Assembly (NCBI GenBank): GCA_013400115.1
Contig: VXBP01009029.1
Coordinates: forward strand, 124,001 to 188,000
Direction of reading: 5' to 3'
DNA length: 64,000 bases
Source: Rhinopomastus cyanomelas
Lineage: Eukaryota; Chordata; Aves; Bucerotiformes; Rhinopomastidae
In this document: positions 62,630 through 64,000 of the stretch, in pieces
Layout of the letters: every line of letters begins with the position of its first letter
How positions within the stretch are numbered: position 1 is the stretch's first letter
Notes under the pieces: model-generated
The model's input: the letters and a program-made list of their open reading frames with translations, nothing else
Databases searched by the model: none
What the model was told of the DNA's origin: nothing
Made by a program: the position numbers and the translations under genes

Positions 62630-64000
62630 CACTCCAGCTCTGGCCATTTTGGAAACAACTTCCTTTAAAACATAGTGTCTTGTGCCCCCATAGCACACCA
62701 TCTTTTCTGAGTGATCGCCCCATCCAAGCATAACTTTTCTGCAGGCGTCACATGTCTACTGATGAGCAGTGGTGGGAACAACTGGAACTGAAAAGTGTCT
62801 TCTTCTGTGTGACTCCATGATGCTCTTTTTTCCTTGCTGTTGCCACACCAACACCTTTATCTTACAAGGTGAAATTTTATGTTAAATCATATGTAAAAAT
62901 GACATAGTAGAGCAGGTGCTAGAGGGCAGCTCTCCTGAGTTACACAAGTTGGACGTGTCTGTGGAGAGTTCAGGTGAAGAAAGCAAGCTCAAGTAGTTGA
63001 AAAACTTACTGAAGGATGTAAATAAAGATTATTTCTGTGTCTGCTGTAGCTTCAATAAATTGTACCCTTTCCCCAACCCAGATATTTAGGCTGGACTTGT
63101 GCTTTCACTCCGAGTACCATGTTGTCCTAGAGAAACGTGGTTGCAAATAATGTCAAACTTTAGTCAGAACTCCAGTACTGCTCTGTTTGGGCTTGGCCAG
63201 CGTAATCCTGCTAAAAAATGCAGAAAATATTTCAAAGTCAAACATTAAAGGGACAGCCATTGTTTTATTTGTGTTTAATTAAAAATAATAATAATAATAA
63301 TAATTGTTTTCTAGCCCCATAGTAATTAGCCATCCAATCTACAGCTCCCATGGGAAAGAGCCTCTGTTTGTGGAGCAAGGGCACTCAAATATTGACTTGC
63401 TTTAGACACTGCCAAAGTTTGGAGCACAGCAAATTGTTGGGAGGGGGTTTCCAACTTTGACTCCGTAGCAGTTAAACTGTCCTGCTCCAAACCACAGAGT
63501 TTTACTATGGCCTCCGTTTCTCTTTGTTTTACCTGAACTTCTCATCTCATTCTGCAAATCCTATGCCAGAATGAGTCATTCCTGCAGGATTAGCTTTTAT
63601 TTTTCAACTCCTCTGTCAGTGTTGCCCAGACTAGTTCTGAGAGAAAAAACTGACACTCCCCATTCAATAAAGCTGTGTAACAAGTGACTGAAAGAAATCA
63701 CCTCCAGTGCTCAACCATTTACACTGCACCAGCAAGGACCACCCCATCTTACAGAGATAAACCCTCTGGACAGCACAGCATTGCTGACAGCAGTGGGATG
63801 GCAGCCCCGGAGAGGGAGATGCTTCAGTGCCTTCCCTCGCTGAGTCACCATGTCACTGCTGCGGCCCACGCAGGGATGTTGGCTTGTTCCTCTTCCTGGA
63901 GGAGGAACCTTTGAGGACTCCCAAAAAGGACTGGGACACCAAGTGCTGCCCATGGGGCTCACCATCCCAGATTTTCCTGTTTGAGCTGGATTCAGCCCAC
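62630..64000. other. Intergenic DNA at the right edge
   Basis: No gene recognised. An (AAT)n microsatellite lies at about 63284-63304, inside an AT-rich patch. Confidence 0.45.
63284..63304 (+). repeat. (AAT)n microsatellite
   Basis: About seven tandem AAT units, flanked on the left by gtgtttaattaaa and on the right by tgttttctag. Confidence 0.85.

Noticed and set aside
11200..64000. FOXE1, expected next to XPA by mammalian synteny
   Set aside because: No forkhead domain appears in any frame, so FOXE1 is outside the window or elsewhere.

Overview
The window is nuclear DNA from a bird. The two strongest signs are the many CR1 retrotransposon 3' ends, which carry the ATTCTRTG-type terminal repeat and occur in both orientations, and a vertebrate XPA gene with conserved exon structure. 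The species cannot be named from the sequence. Most of the 64 kb is non-coding.

Layout. Positions 1-3500 are the 3' flank of XPA and may hold the 3' UTR of a converging plus-strand gene, with a poly(A) signal near 2041. XPA (xeroderma pigmentosum group A, nucleotide-excision repair) lies on the minus strand from 10458 to 3577. Exons 3, 4, 5 and 6 are complete, exon 1 is cut by an 847-base assembly gap (9497-10343), and exon 2 is not visible and most likely lies in the gap. A CpG-rich promoter with two NRF1-like sites lies upstream of the XPA start, at about 10459-11200. From about 14.5 to 22.3 kb there is a nest of retroelements: an inverted pair of closely related elements about 5.7 kb apart, a diverged third member, a CR1 inserted in one of them, and a CR1 inserted inside another CR1. 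A C2H2 zinc-finger gene occupies its last exon at 23938-25502 on the plus strand. It has a strong splice acceptor, 14 finger units, and an in-register decayed fifteenth finger after the stop. From 25.9 to 64 kb I recognise no gene, only CR1 copies, including a dense cluster at 48541-50035.

How the parts relate. XPA and the zinc-finger gene are the only two loci I can call as genes, and nothing links them functionally. In mammals the XPA promoter side faces FOXE1, while the 3' side converges on NCBP1. No forkhead domain is present here, so if synteny holds the 52 kb to the right of XPA is intergenic and may contain distal regulatory DNA. I found no CRISPR array, tRNA, rRNA or other non-coding RNA gene that I could support. 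The most informative structures are the recombinant retroelement pair, the nested CR1 insertions, the chimeric CR1 3' ends shared by two loci, and the homogenised zinc-finger array.
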